Of a stretch of DNA of 64,000 nucleotides, positions 27,799 through 36,303 are shown piece by piece; position 1 is the stretch's first letter, and each line of letters opens with the position of its first letter. Below the pieces are notes generated by a model. That model had not been told where the DNA came from and made no database searches. It was given only the letters and a program-made list of their open reading frames with translations. The stretch covers positions 124,001-188,000 of the forward strand of contig DATKTO010000026.1 of the NCBI GenBank assembly GCA_035531075.1, in the 5' to 3' direction. Source of the DNA: 39-52-133 sp035531075 (lineage in GTDB: Bacteria > Pseudomonadota > Gammaproteobacteria > Burkholderiales > Gallionellaceae). The position numbers and the translations under genes are program-made.

Positions 27799-27911
27799 AG
27801 GGAAACGCTGATTAAGTCCATTTTGTCGTTCCCGCGAAGGCGGGAACCCAGTCAAATCAAAGAGCTGGATCCCCGCCTTCGCGGGGATGACGACTTAATC
27901 AGCGTATCCTT
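27799..27911. mobile_element. Short palindromic element with about 20-bp inverted ends
   Basis: CGCTGATTAAGTC (27806-27818) is inverted exactly at 27892-27904; with two mismatches the ends extend outward to about 20 bases. Inside lie two REP-like modules, CCCGCGAAGGCGGG and CCCCGCCTTCGCGGGG. There is no coding capacity. The internal GC-rich palindromes resemble extragenic repeats scattered in many betaproteobacteria. Confidence 0.65.
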
Positions 27912-27912
27912 A

Positions 27913-27952
27913 GTTATTCCAATTCCAAATCAGTTATTCCAATTCCAAATCA
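27913..27952. repeat. 20-bp sequence tandemly duplicated
   Basis: GTTATTCCAATTCCAAATCA occurs twice in direct succession (27913-27932 and 27933-27952) with no mismatch. It sits between two palindromic elements in the M18/transporter gap. Confidence 0.85.
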
Positions 27953-27963
27953 AAAGGTGGAAA

Positions 27964-28018
27964 TCGTAGGGTGCGTCCCACGCACCATAAGCATTGGTGC
28001 GTGGGACGCACCCTACGA
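27964..28018. repeat. Perfect 23-bp-stem hairpin repeat
   Basis: The arms at 27964-27986 and 27996-28018 are exact inverse complements around a nine-base loop; the arm core is GTAGGGTGCGTCCCACGC. A related half copy, GTGCGTGGGACGAACCCTAC, occurs at 46382-46401 between glgP and glk, so this is a dispersed repeat. There is no T run, so it is a weak candidate for a terminator of the transporter gene. Confidence 0.8.
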
Positions 28019-28049
28019 TAATTACTGTTGTTTTGAAATACAAATGGAA

Positions 28050-29657
28050 TTAATCATCCAGCGACACATTGCGTGTTTCCGGCAGGAACAACAATCCCGC
28101 CAGCAGTCCCACCAGCAGCAGCGCTATCGGATACCACAGACCTGATATTGCATCGCCCGCTTTAACATTCAACAGCGTGACCATAAAAGGTGACAGCCCG
28201 CCTATCCAGCCGGCACTCAAATTATGCGGCAAAGCGACTGCGGTGTAGCGCGTGCGCGCGGGAAACAGCTCGGCGAGCACGGCGGTTTGCGGTCCCGTCA
28301 CCAGAGCCAGTGCAATCACGGGAATGATCAGCAGCAGCACCAGCATCATGCGGTTGATATTTTGCGGCTCGGCCTGCGCAGACCAGCCCTGGGTTTTAAG
28401 CACCGCGCTAATGACAGTTGGATTAAAACCGGGCACAGGGCTTGCGCTACCAATACTCACTTCCGTCAGGTTGACTGTACGTTCGGCTTGCAGCGTATGG
28501 GTGACGCCTAATTTGGTGAGCAACTCCTGATTACGCTCGCAGTCGTTTCGGGGTTTGGTGAACGGACTATATGAGCATGAGTCTCCGTACAGAACGACTG
28601 GCACATCCTGAATAAAGCGTTGCATCGCTGGATTACCATAATGCAGCAGGCCCTGATAAACCGGCATCAGCCCCACGCAACCCAGCAACATGCCTGCCAG
28701 AATCACCGGCCTGCGCCCGACATGGTCGGACAGCCAGCCGAAAAAGATCGTCAGCGGAAACAAGGCCAGCGTGCTCAGCATCACCAGGGTGCTGGCGAGC
28801 TGGGGCTCAAGCCTCACCACACTTTTGAGATAAACGTTGGTGTAAACCTGCGAGGTAAAAAACAGCAAGGCACCGCCTGCGGAGATGCAGAAAAACAGCA
28901 GGGCCATGCGCCCCAGTGTGCGCCTGTCTTTCATGATCTCGCGCAGGGGTTCACTCGACAGGCCATTTTTCTCGCGCAGGCGTTGAAATACAGGAGACTC
29001 CACCAGACTCATGCGGCTCTTCAGCGAGATCAGCAGCAGCACCGCGGACAGCAGGAACGGCACGCGCCAGCCCCATGTGTTGAATTCCTCTGGGCTTAAC
29101 CAGTATTGCAGCAGCACCACCTGCAGCGTCGACACCAGTATTCCCAGCGGCCCCATCAGTTGCAGCACGCTGGTGTAGGCGCCGCGCTTGTTGGCGGGCG
29201 CGTGCTCGGTCAGATAAACCGATGCACCACCGATCTCGCCGCCTACCGAAAAGCCCTGCAGCAGGCGCAATATCAGCAACAGCACAGGCGCCCACATGCC
29301 GATCTGCGCATAGGTGGGCAACAATCCTACCGCGAATGTCGACACGCCCATCAGCACGATGGTGGTGATGAAAATCGGGCGACGCCCGTATTTGTCAGCC
29401 AGCGAGCCAAACAGCGCGGAGCCCAGCGGACGCACCACCATGCCGACACCGAAGGTTGCGAGGCTGGATAGCAGCGCAGTGGTGGGGTTATCGGAAGGGA
29501 AAAACAACACGCTGAAATAAATGGCCAGCGAGGCAAAGGTCAGGAAGTCATACCACTCCAGGAAGGTGCCGTAGCAGGCAGCGATAACAACGTTTCTTTG
29601 GATGGCTTTCGAATGCTCTGGCAGATCGAGGGGTGCGGTAGTCGATTGTGTGTTCAT
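28050..29657 (-). CDS. MFS transporter, metabolite:H+ symporter (MHS) type
   Basis: The inner-membrane protein has 12 predicted helices. The MHS signatures are present: GTFLEWYDFLTFA in helix 1 and GSALFGSLADKYGRRPIF in the first loop, plus RLLQGFSVGGEIGGASVYLTEHAP. The family imports dicarboxylates, tricarboxylates, proline/betaine or similar; the substrate is not readable. At 535 residues it exceeds the usual 430 because of an extra hydrophilic segment of about 80 residues (about 350-430, three Cys) in the second half, probably periplasmic. Divergent to the RIO kinase, with 220 bases between. Confidence 0.85.
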   Translation of the reverse strand: MNTQSTTAPLDLPEHSKAIQRNVVIAACYGTFLEWYDFLTFASLAIYFSVLFFPSDNPTTALLSSLATFGVGMVVRPLGSALFGSLADKYGRRPIFITTIVLMGVSTFAVGLLPTYAQIGMWAPVLLLILRLLQGFSVGGEIGGASVYLTEHAPANKRGAYTSVLQLMGPLGILVSTLQVVLLQYWLSPEEFNTWGWRVPFLLSAVLLLISLKSRMSLVESPVFQRLREKNGLSSEPLREIMKDRRTLGRMALLFFCISAGGALLFFTSQVYTNVYLKSVVRLEPQLASTLVMLSTLALFPLTIFFGWLSDHVGRRPVILAGMLLGCVGLMPVYQGLLHYGNPAMQRFIQDVPVVLYGDSCSYSPFTKPRNDCERNQELLTKLGVTHTLQAERTVNLTEVSIGSASPVPGFNPTVISAVLKTQGWSAQAEPQNINRMMLVLLLIIPVIALALVTGPQTAVLAELFPARTRYTAVALPHNLSAGWIGGLSPFMVTLLNVKAGDAISGLWYPIALLLVGLLAGLLFLPETRNVSLDD

Positions 29658-29876
29658 TTGCTAATTTATTTTGTATATTGAAGCACTGCAATGCAGTGGA
29701 CATGAGAATCTTGATTCCTGAGCATACAAGTATAACCTTAAACATCCCCGCGATAATTTCGAATGCCCATCCCGGGCTCAACCCGCCATTCATCCAAATG
29801 CCGCTTGCCCCCGACAACCTTAAAAAGTTAAACTCCGCAGCTGATCCAAACAAGCAAAGCTGCGCCTCATCACCCT

Positions 29877-30737
29877 ATGAAAATACCCAAAAGAATCGCA
29901 CCACTGGTGGAAGATGGCCTTGTCGACGAGGTTATCCGCGAGTTGATGAGCGGCAAGGAAGCGAAGGTATACGTGGTGCAATGCGGCAATGAAATCCGTT
30001 GCGCCAAGGTTTACAAGGAAGCCAACCTGCGCAGCTTCCACCAGGCTGTCGACTACACCGAAGGCCGCAAGGTAAAAGGCAGCCGCCAGGCCAGGGCAAT
30101 GGCCAAAGGCACAAAATATGGCCGCAAGGAGCAGGAGGCCGCCTGGCAAAGCGCCGAAGTGGACGCCCTGTACAAACTCGCTACGGCCGGTGTGCGCGTA
30201 CCCCACCCTTTTGGCTTTTACGAGGGTGTGCTGCTGATGGAACTGGTGAGGGATGCAGATGGTGAACCTGCCCCCCGACTCAATGACTTGAAATTTGAAC
30301 CGGAACAGGCACGGCAATTCCACGCCATGCTGATCCGCCAGGTGGTGCTGATGCTGTGCGCCGGGATAGTTCACGGCGACCTCTCCGAATTCAACATCCT
30401 CGTCGACGGCAATGGCCCGGTCATCATCGACCTGCCGCAGGCCATCGATGCCGCGGCCAACAACAATGCCAGCCGCATGCTGGAACGCGACGTCGACAAC
30501 CTGGCACATTACTTCGGCCAATTCGCCCCGGAACTGAAAGATACCCAATACGGCAAGGAAATCTGGGCGATCTACCAGCGTGGCGAATTGCTGCCTGACA
30601 CGCCTTTGAGCGGACGCTTCAAACAAAGTGAAAAGAAAGCCGACGTGCGCTCCGTGATGCGCGAAATAACCGCTGCAAAAGACGATCACGAAGCCAAGCT
30701 GCGCTACCAGGAATTGAAGCGGCAAGAAGGCCGCTAA
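29877..30737 (+). CDS. RIO1-like serine/threonine protein kinase
   Basis: The 286-residue kinase carries a nucleotide loop (ELMSGKEAKVYVVQ), the ATP-binding lysine in CAKVYKE, the catalytic loop HGDLSEFNILVD (Asp and Asn), and the metal-binding IIDLPQAID, where most RIO proteins have DFPQ. It resembles the bacterial PA4780-type RIO kinases. The C-terminus is basic and rich in Lys, Glu and Arg. No substrate is known from context. Three further plus-strand genes follow (methyltransferase, HopJ, SelO), each with its own short gap. Confidence 0.9.
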   Translation: MKIPKRIAPLVEDGLVDEVIRELMSGKEAKVYVVQCGNEIRCAKVYKEANLRSFHQAVDYTEGRKVKGSRQARAMAKGTKYGRKEQEAAWQSAEVDALYKLATAGVRVPHPFGFYEGVLLMELVRDADGEPAPRLNDLKFEPEQARQFHAMLIRQVVLMLCAGIVHGDLSEFNILVDGNGPVIIDLPQAIDAAANNNASRMLERDVDNLAHYFGQFAPELKDTQYGKEIWAIYQRGELLPDTPLSGRFKQSEKKADVRSVMREITAAKDDHEAKLRYQELKRQEGR

Positions 30738-30790
30738 CCTTCAAGGCCGCTCATCGTGCCTGCCTTTTCGCCACCTCGATCACATAATAA

Positions 30791-30811
30791 AATATTAAAT
30801 ATAATCAATAT
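30791..30811. promoter_or_regulatory. Copy of AT-rich near-palindromic motif, includes TATAAT
   Basis: On the minus strand this reads ATATTGATTATATTT then AATATT. It differs at only two positions from the 34463-34483 copy. It contains TATAAT on the plus strand and ends 27 bases before the methyltransferase start, so it may be that gene's -10 region. Confidence 0.4.
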
Positions 30812-30838
30812 GTTACAAAAATACAGCGTCACCCCGCG

Positions 30839-31984
30839 ATGACCGCATCCCCTGTCATACACTGGCACGAAGCAGGCGCAGACCAATCCGCCCAATGGCG
30901 CTCCGCAAATGGCTCGCCGCCACCCAAACGCATTATTGTTGCAGACGACACCATCAAGGCAGACGCTGCCTACCGTCTGGCCTGCGAAGGCACCGCCCTG
31001 CTCTGGCGCAGCGACTTTCACAATGCCAAACAACTGCTGCAAGCCCTTGCCCGCCGCATTGATGCGAAGACGCAGGAGCGCAAAAACAAGGCTGCAACCA
31101 TCACCCAAGCCTTTCACCAGAATCGCCAGACCCAGGCGCAGCGCGCCAACATCCTCGGCATGCTGCTGCTTCCGCTCAATGCCGATCACACCATCCCCTT
31201 AAGAAGAGCACCCGATGTGCAGCAAGCCTGCATGGAAGCGCTTGGCGCAGCAGAGCAACCCTATCTCACCCCGCTGCGCGAACTGCAAGGCATCATCGGC
31301 GCGCATGAATGGCGCAAAAAAGGCGTGGAGATTCCGGCGTTGGGCGCGCGCATCCATCCGCACTATGGCGTGTTTTCACCGATACGCGGCGAATATCTGG
31401 AGCTGGTCGCCAGTGCGCCTTTGCCGCAAGCGCTCAAGCAACATTCCCTCGCATTCGACATCGGCACCGGCACAGGCGTGCTGGCTGCCATCCTCGCCAG
31501 GCGCGGCATACAGCGCATCGTCGCCACCGACATGCATAGCGCCGCCTTGAATTGCGCCACGGAAAATATCCAACGGCTGGGATACAGCAAACAGGTGGAA
31601 ATTGCGCAGGCCGATCTTTACCCGCAAGGCCGTGCCGCACTCATCGTGTGCAACCCGCCCTGGGTACCGGCCAAACCCAGCTCGGCACTCGATGCGGCGA
31701 TCTTCGATCCGGATAGCCGCATGCTGCGCGGCTTCCTCAATGGCCTGAAAGATCATCTGGAAAGAGACGGCGAAGGCTGGCTGATCCTGTCCGACCTGGC
31801 CGAACACCTCGGCCTGAGAAGCAGGGAAACCCTATTGCAGATGATAGACAGCGCCGGCTTAACCGTATTGGGTAAAATAGACACCAGACCGCATCACCCG
31901 CGCAGCGCAGACCGCGACGACCCATTGCACGCCGCCCGCGCAGCGGAAACCACCTCCCTCTGGCGACTTGCCATTAAACAATAA
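30839..31984 (+). CDS. Class I SAM-dependent methyltransferase with NPPW motif
   Basis: The protein is 381 residues. The C-terminal half is a class I methyltransferase: SAM loop FDIGTGTGVLAAILARRG, acidic residue VATDMHSAALNCA and the catalytic-type VCNPPWVPA. The (N/D)PP(Y/W) motif indicates transfer to a planar amide or ring nitrogen, as in HemK/PrmC, RsmC or adenine methylases. The N-terminal half (1-190) has no family I recognise, so the target is unknown. No Shine-Dalgarno is visible at the chosen ATG. It precedes HopJ by 21 bases. Confidence 0.82.
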   Translation: MTASPVIHWHEAGADQSAQWRSANGSPPPKRIIVADDTIKADAAYRLACEGTALLWRSDFHNAKQLLQALARRIDAKTQERKNKAATITQAFHQNRQTQAQRANILGMLLLPLNADHTIPLRRAPDVQQACMEALGAAEQPYLTPLRELQGIIGAHEWRKKGVEIPALGARIHPHYGVFSPIRGEYLELVASAPLPQALKQHSLAFDIGTGTGVLAAILARRGIQRIVATDMHSAALNCATENIQRLGYSKQVEIAQADLYPQGRAALIVCNPPWVPAKPSSALDAAIFDPDSRMLRGFLNGLKDHLERDGEGWLILSDLAEHLGLRSRETLLQMIDSAGLTVLGKIDTRPHHPRSADRDDPLHAARAAETTSLWRLAIKQ

Positions 31985-31988
31985 CAAC

Positions 31989-32005
31989 TTGATTATATTG
32001 AATAT
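31989..32005. promoter_or_regulatory. Copy of AT-rich motif directly before hopJ-like ATG
   Basis: TTGATTATATTGAATAT abuts the ATG at 32006 and leaves no room for a Shine-Dalgarno sequence. It is one of four similar strings found in front of or between genes in this window. Confidence 0.35.
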
Positions 32006-32350
32006 ATGGAAATCAGCACCTTCTTGCAGCAACTCCGCACCAACCCGGACAGCATCGCCTTCACCGACACCATTGCGGTGATCGACGCCCACTACGACTT
32101 CACCCCCACCGCTTTCAAGAACGGCGAATTGCAGAATGAAGCCGGCCAGAACAACGGCTCCTGCAAGCTGTTTGCGTTTGCCAAATTGCAAAACCTGACA
32201 CCACAGGAAACCCTCGCCTGCTTCGGCGCCTACTATCGTGATGATGTGCTGAAGCATCCGGAAGCCACCGATCACCAGAACATCCGCAACTTTATGAAAT
32301 TTGGCTGGGCCGGCATTCAATATCAGGGCAGTGCGCTGAAGGCAAAGTGA
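32006..32350 (+). CDS. HopJ type III effector-like protein
   Basis: The 114-residue protein matches the HopJ family from end to end: FLQQLRTNPDSIAFTDTIAVIDAHYDFTPTAFKNGE, then NNGSCKLFAFAKLQNLTPQETLACFGAYYRDDVLKHPE. Despite its name, the family is widespread in free-living proteobacteria without type III secretion, so it is probably a housekeeping cytosolic protein of unknown role. No secretion genes are nearby. The start is immediately preceded by an AT-rich motif instead of a ribosome site. Confidence 0.9.
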   Translation: MEISTFLQQLRTNPDSIAFTDTIAVIDAHYDFTPTAFKNGELQNEAGQNNGSCKLFAFAKLQNLTPQETLACFGAYYRDDVLKHPEATDHQNIRNFMKFGWAGIQYQGSALKAK

Positions 32351-32470
32351 GCGCCGGTATCGGCTATAAATAAGCTTTGCAGTCGTAAGGTCAAGCGCGC
32401 CCGCCGCGGTTTAAACACGCTACCATCTTGAACTTCAAGGCCTCTGCATCAAACGAATCACTGAACAAGT

Positions 32471-32533
32471 CCTTCGACAAGCTCAGGACGAACGGCAAAT
32501 TGTTGATTCCGTTCGTGGTGAGCTTGTCGAACC
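32471..32533. repeat. REP-like inverted repeat
   Basis: The left arm 32471-32495 (CCTTCGACAAGCTCAGGACG then AACGG) and the right arm 32509-32533 are inverse complements at nearly all of 25 positions. The motifs TTCGACAAGCTCA and TGAGCTTGTCGAA are typical of dispersed extragenic repeats in betaproteobacteria. It lies in the 250-base gap between hopJ-like and selO. The string CTTAATCAGC just to the right (32549-32558) also forms the ends of the 27799-27911 element. Confidence 0.75.
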
Positions 32534-32600
32534 ATGAATGGAACACACTTAATCAGCACACTCTTAAATTTATCTCGTGAACAATATCGCACCTCACTAA

Positions 32601-34349
32601 ATGTCCACCTCCGCCCCGCTAACCTTTAGCGCTTTTCTGCAGCGCGCAGATTATTCACTGCTGCAGTCTCTCACTGCAGACCCAGAGCAGGCCCGCCACG
32701 TCCCCAACAAAAGGATGCGCGAAGTCAAATCCGGCCACTACGTCGAGGTGGAACCAACACCGCTGCCCAATCCTCGCTACGTCATCCACAGCCGCAGCTT
32801 CTTCGACGAACTGAACTTGCCCGGAAGCCTCGCCACCGAAGCAGCCTTTATGCAATTTTTCACCGGCAACCCCGCACTTGCGGTGAATAGCGCAAACGCC
32901 GATATCGAACCGCAACGTATTCGAACAAGGGGCTGGGCGAGCGGCTACGCGCTGAGCATCTACGGGCAGGAAATGGTTCAAAACTGCCCGTTCAACACCG
33001 GCAATGGATACGGCGACGGGCGCGCCATTTCCGTGCTTGAGGTGCTGCTAGCCAACAAGCAATGCTGGGAATTTCAGCTCAAGGGCGGCGGCACCACGCC
33101 TTATTGTCGCGGTGGCGATGGACGTGCAATCTTGCGCTCCAGCATCCGTGAATTCCGGGTGTCAGAAGCCATGGCCGCACTGGGTGTGCCTACCACCCGT
33201 GCGCTGTGCCTGTATGTTTCACAGAGCGAAACCATCACCCGCCCCTGGTATTCACCCAACGCCAAAACCCAAGACCCGGACCGCAGGGTAAACGAGCCAG
33301 CCGCCATCACCACCCGCGTCGCGCCCTCTTTCCTGCGCGTCGGGCAGCTCGAACTGTTTGGCCGACGCGCCAGAAAAAACGAACACCCCAATGCCCTGCC
33401 CGAGCTGGAAGCCATCTTCCTGCATACGCTGGATCGCGAATATCCCTACCTCGCCGCACAACTGCACCAAGCCAATGCAACGCTTACCGACAAAGTCCTG
33501 GCCGTCGCGCGGGAATTTGCAGTGCGCCTGTCGCAACTGGTTGCGCACTGGATACGCGTGGGCTATTGCCAGGGCAACTTCAACAGCGATAACTGTGCAT
33601 TGGGTGGCCGCACGCTGGACTACGGCCCTTTCGGCTTTATCGAAGCATATGACCCGGCGTTTCAAATGTGGACAGGCGGCGGAGAACACTTCTCCTTTAT
33701 GAACCAACCCATGGCCGCCATGGAAAATTTCAGAATGTTTTGTATTGCGCTGGTGCCGTTGCTGGAGCAGGACGAAAGCGCGATTCAATCCCTGCAAGAA
33801 ATACTGGATGAACTGCCGGAAATCATGCAGCGCGAGATGAACCGCATGTGGGCAAACAAAATGGGCCTTGCCGAATTTGATGCAGCGCTTTTCACCGAGC
33901 TGCACGCGCTGATGGCAGAAACCCCGGTGGACTACACCCTCTTCTGGCGCGAACTCTGCAACCTGCCCCAGCAAGCGGCTGATCTGCGAGTCAGCTTCTA
34001 CGAGACACGCGGAGACTATGCACAAAACAGCGCGGCGATGGAAACACGCTGGGCGGCATGGCTGCAAAAATGGCACACCGCTTTGGCAGAAGAGGCGCGC
34101 AACCCGGCAGACGTATCGGCGGCCATGAAGCGTACCAACCCCAAATACATACCGCGGGAGTGGATGCTGGTAGAAGCCTATCGCAGCGCCACAGACGCCG
34201 ACGATTTCACTCTCGTGCATAAGCTGCACAATGTACTGGAAGGCCCCTACAGCGAGCAATCCGAGGCAGTGGCAGCACTGTCTTACAAAAAAAAGGAAGA
34301 GAAATTCTTTAACCTGGGCGGCACATCACACTGCAGTTGCTCGTCGTAG
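32601..34349 (+). CDS. selO: Protein adenylyltransferase SelO (YdiU/UPF0061)
   Basis: SelO is a pseudokinase-fold enzyme that transfers AMP to hydroxyl side chains and is linked to redox stress. Family blocks are clear: SIYGQEMVQNCPFNTGNGYGDGRAISV, LQLKGGGTTPYCRGGDGRAILRSSIREF, QGNFNSDNCALGGRTLDYGPFGFIEAYDP. The tail ends SHCSCSS, with Cys where other members have selenocysteine. At 582 residues it is longer than E. coli YdiU (about 480) but belongs to the long form with a helical C-terminal part. It is single in its transcription unit. Confidence 0.95.
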   Translation: MSTSAPLTFSAFLQRADYSLLQSLTADPEQARHVPNKRMREVKSGHYVEVEPTPLPNPRYVIHSRSFFDELNLPGSLATEAAFMQFFTGNPALAVNSANADIEPQRIRTRGWASGYALSIYGQEMVQNCPFNTGNGYGDGRAISVLEVLLANKQCWEFQLKGGGTTPYCRGGDGRAILRSSIREFRVSEAMAALGVPTTRALCLYVSQSETITRPWYSPNAKTQDPDRRVNEPAAITTRVAPSFLRVGQLELFGRRARKNEHPNALPELEAIFLHTLDREYPYLAAQLHQANATLTDKVLAVAREFAVRLSQLVAHWIRVGYCQGNFNSDNCALGGRTLDYGPFGFIEAYDPAFQMWTGGGEHFSFMNQPMAAMENFRMFCIALVPLLEQDESAIQSLQEILDELPEIMQREMNRMWANKMGLAEFDAALFTELHALMAETPVDYTLFWRELCNLPQQAADLRVSFYETRGDYAQNSAAMETRWAAWLQKWHTALAEEARNPADVSAAMKRTNPKYIPREWMLVEAYRSATDADDFTLVHKLHNVLEGPYSEQSEAVAALSYKKKEEKFFNLGGTSHCSCSS

Positions 34350-34462
34350 GCTGCAAAAGCTTGCGCTGTTGAGTTGGGGCACGCGAATGAAAAACCACAC
34401 GCAATAAATTTTCCATGCGCACTGAGCATATCGAATTACGAAGAGAATGAAAATTAAATAAT

Positions 34463-34483
34463 ATATTGATTGTATTGAATATT
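34463..34483. promoter_or_regulatory. Copy of AT-rich near-palindromic motif
   Basis: ATATTGATTGTATTGAATAT plus a final T contains two TATTGA-like half units nine bases apart. It is close to the copies at 30791, 31989 and 43712. Confidence 0.35.
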
Positions 34484-34543
34484 ATAAATATCCAATGTGG
34501 GCCAGAAGTAACAGATAAGAAGTCTCAAGTTAATGCCTGTTGG

Positions 34544-34585
34544 TCGGCCATTGCGGACTATGGCGGGCTGTTGAAATGGCTGACG
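34544..34585. repeat. Left copy (inverted) of a 42-bp repeat flanking the PIN operon
   Basis: Read on the minus strand it is CGTCAGCCATTTCA, 12 divergent bases, then AGTCCGCAATGGCCGA. The copy at 37371-37412 has the same two blocks with one mismatch each and exactly the same 12-base spacing. The two copies therefore form an inverted pair around the three-gene operon. Confidence 0.65.
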
Positions 34586-34792
34586 GTTTGATCTACTTAG
34601 ATGTCCGCTTCGAGGGTGTGCGGTCGTAAAATCTAGCCAAATTAATGGTATAACGGACTTTAACTTTAACGTACCTAAAGCTACATATCAGCTATATTTT
34701 TCACCACCCGATACCTGTCATTCGGTATATTCTGAAAACTACAATTCGACGCGATCAAGATTTAAAACAGCAGCCACTCGCCTTGAATAACA

Positions 34793-35611
34793 TCATGATG
34801 GGATGGTTAGAATTTTATTGAGTACCTGAGTCATAGGTTCAAAATCAGAAGCATTTGTCGTCAGTATTTCGCTATTACTTGGCGCCATTATACAAAAATA
34901 CGCATCACCTAATGCACGGCAATCTTTTCGAGGAAATTCATTTGATGCTCGATTAAGTACTTCTTTTAGAGCTGCACGACGCCGGGTTGTTTCGCGCTTC
35001 TCCGTCCCAGCAATCGTCTTAGGAGGGCGTAGTGCAATGAGAATTTTATCAATCTCTTCAGGATACTTTTTCAATTCAATAGCCGCACCACAACTAGAAG
35101 CTTTTGAGCACTCAGGACTATCACCTGCGAAGCGAATCAATTTGCCATCCAATATCAAATCGCTGTCAATAAAACATGATAAAGGCTGAACTATCTGATT
35201 GACTATTGTTCTACGCTTTTGCCATTGTTTAAAAATATACCTGCATAAATAATTCTCCAGCTCAGTTTTCTCATCGTAATCTTTTGGATTTTTACTTATC
35301 TTTATTTGGGCTAACACTGCCACCATCCCGCTAATGATAGCCTTAGATGCAACAGAGCCCTGTCTCGGTTTAAACGCTGTTGCCCGACTAATACGATCAA
35401 CAGCTTCTAGAATTGTATTGTGTGCTACTAAAATATTATGGGCGAGTATCCATGAGGCAAGTGGACCAGCTCGCAATTCTTTTAGTGCATAAAATGGAGC
35501 TTCTGTTTTCTGATATTTGGCTAGAGCGCTCGATGCGACTTGTTTTCTTGCAGGTGTTGACAATCCAAGAGCATCACAGAAAATAGTTGTATCAAGAAAT
35601 GCATTGCTCAC
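34793..35611 (-). CDS. PIN-like domain protein with large insertion, 272 aa
   Basis: The N-terminus MSNAFLDTTIFCDAL and the C-terminus RALGDAYFCIMAPSNSEILTTNASDFEPM are the two ends of a PIN nuclease fold: Asp7, Glu45 (ALKELRAG), Asp236 and Asn253/Asp256 fit the acidic metal site. Between them lies an unusually long insert (about residues 60-225, with Cys168 and Cys174), making the protein about twice a normal VapC. PIN proteins usually cut RNA. It is the last gene of a three-gene operon and overlaps its predecessor by four bases (ATGA). The operon is AT-rich compared with its flanks. The role is inferred as effector; no search was possible. Confidence 0.7.
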   Translation of the reverse strand: MSNAFLDTTIFCDALGLSTPARKQVASSALAKYQKTEAPFYALKELRAGPLASWILAHNILVAHNTILEAVDRISRATAFKPRQGSVASKAIISGMVAVLAQIKISKNPKDYDEKTELENYLCRYIFKQWQKRRTIVNQIVQPLSCFIDSDLILDGKLIRFAGDSPECSKASSCGAAIELKKYPEEIDKILIALRPPKTIAGTEKRETTRRRAALKEVLNRASNEFPRKDCRALGDAYFCIMAPSNSEILTTNASDFEPMTQVLNKILTIPS

Positions 35612-36303
35612 GCAAAAATCCCATCCTGAGCTTGATCAAAGCCCGATAGCCCAACGTCAAAAGCATGTGAAATTTCCGATTCATCCGACCAACCCTGCTC
35701 TTCCAAGTCCATTATCAATTTCGTCGCACGATCCATAGTTATGAATGGATGATCCTGTAATTCTCGTAATACTGAATTCATTCCCTGCAGAGATGGAGAG
35801 TTCTTTGCGGACAGATCTACATTCCGAAGACCCCACGCACAGAAACTAATTACAGTTTCTAATGCTTTATTAAATCTAGCCCTATTTAGTGCTTGAAACA
35901 ACTGTGTTTCGGCAAGTACCAAATAATTTATGATTTCAAGTTCACTACTGCAAGATGATTCGACAGCTATTTGTAGGTCGTCAGAAGCTTTCGAAATTAA
36001 TCGAATTACGATACTGGTATCAACCTTATTCTCTTGCCAATGAGGATACAACTCACTAATGGAGACGCTTGACTTGTTGCCAACGGATTTCGAACCTGGT
36101 AAATCAATAACGTCTTTAGATTTTGGAGGTATAGGTATTTCCGTAACATCAGGAATAAATAAGCCCCTGCCTTCCTCATCTATACAAGTAATCCCAGTTT
36201 CATTACTACCCAAAACTCGTGTATCAACCTGATATGGTTTGTTAACGATTGTATTCGCAAGGGTAGATTTAGTTACGTCAACTACATGAGTGAAGTTTTC
36301 CAT
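35608..36303 (-). CDS. Hypothetical protein, middle gene of the PIN operon
   Basis: I do not recognise the family. The 231-residue protein is soluble-looking. Its N-terminal third is strand-rich (VDTRVLGSNETGITCIDEEGRGLFIPDV), its middle helical (SSELEIINYLVLAETQLFQALNRARFNKALE), and its C-terminal part acidic, ending FDVGLSGFDQAQDGIFA. It overlaps the PIN-like gene by four bases and shares one base with the stop of the upstream gene, so the three are translated together. By position it could be an antitoxin, adaptor or scaffold for the PIN protein, but the sequence shows none of these directly. Confidence 0.7.
   Translation of the reverse strand: MENFTHVVDVTKSTLANTIVNKPYQVDTRVLGSNETGITCIDEEGRGLFIPDVTEIPIPPKSKDVIDLPGSKSVGNKSSVSISELYPHWQENKVDTSIVIRLISKASDDLQIAVESSCSSELEIINYLVLAETQLFQALNRARFNKALETVISFCAWGLRNVDLSAKNSPSLQGMNSVLRELQDHPFITMDRATKLIMDLEEQGWSDESEISHAFDVGLSGFDQAQDGIFA

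Larger units (their letters stand above)
34350..34792. other. 443-base non-coding stretch between selO and the PIN operon
   Basis: No gene is supported here. It holds a copy of the AT-rich motif (34463-34483), the left copy of a 42-bp repeat (34544-34585), and a GTCCGC-containing string near 34611. Composition becomes markedly AT-rich towards the PIN operon. The operon's minus-strand transcript ends at 34793; no clear T-tailed hairpin was seen. Confidence 0.6.

Noticed and set aside
27799..28018. Complete insertion sequence
   Set aside because: Inverted ends exist but the interval has no room for a transposase.
32006..32350. Evidence of type III secretion from the HopJ-like gene
   Set aside because: The family is common in bacteria lacking such systems and no secretion genes are nearby.
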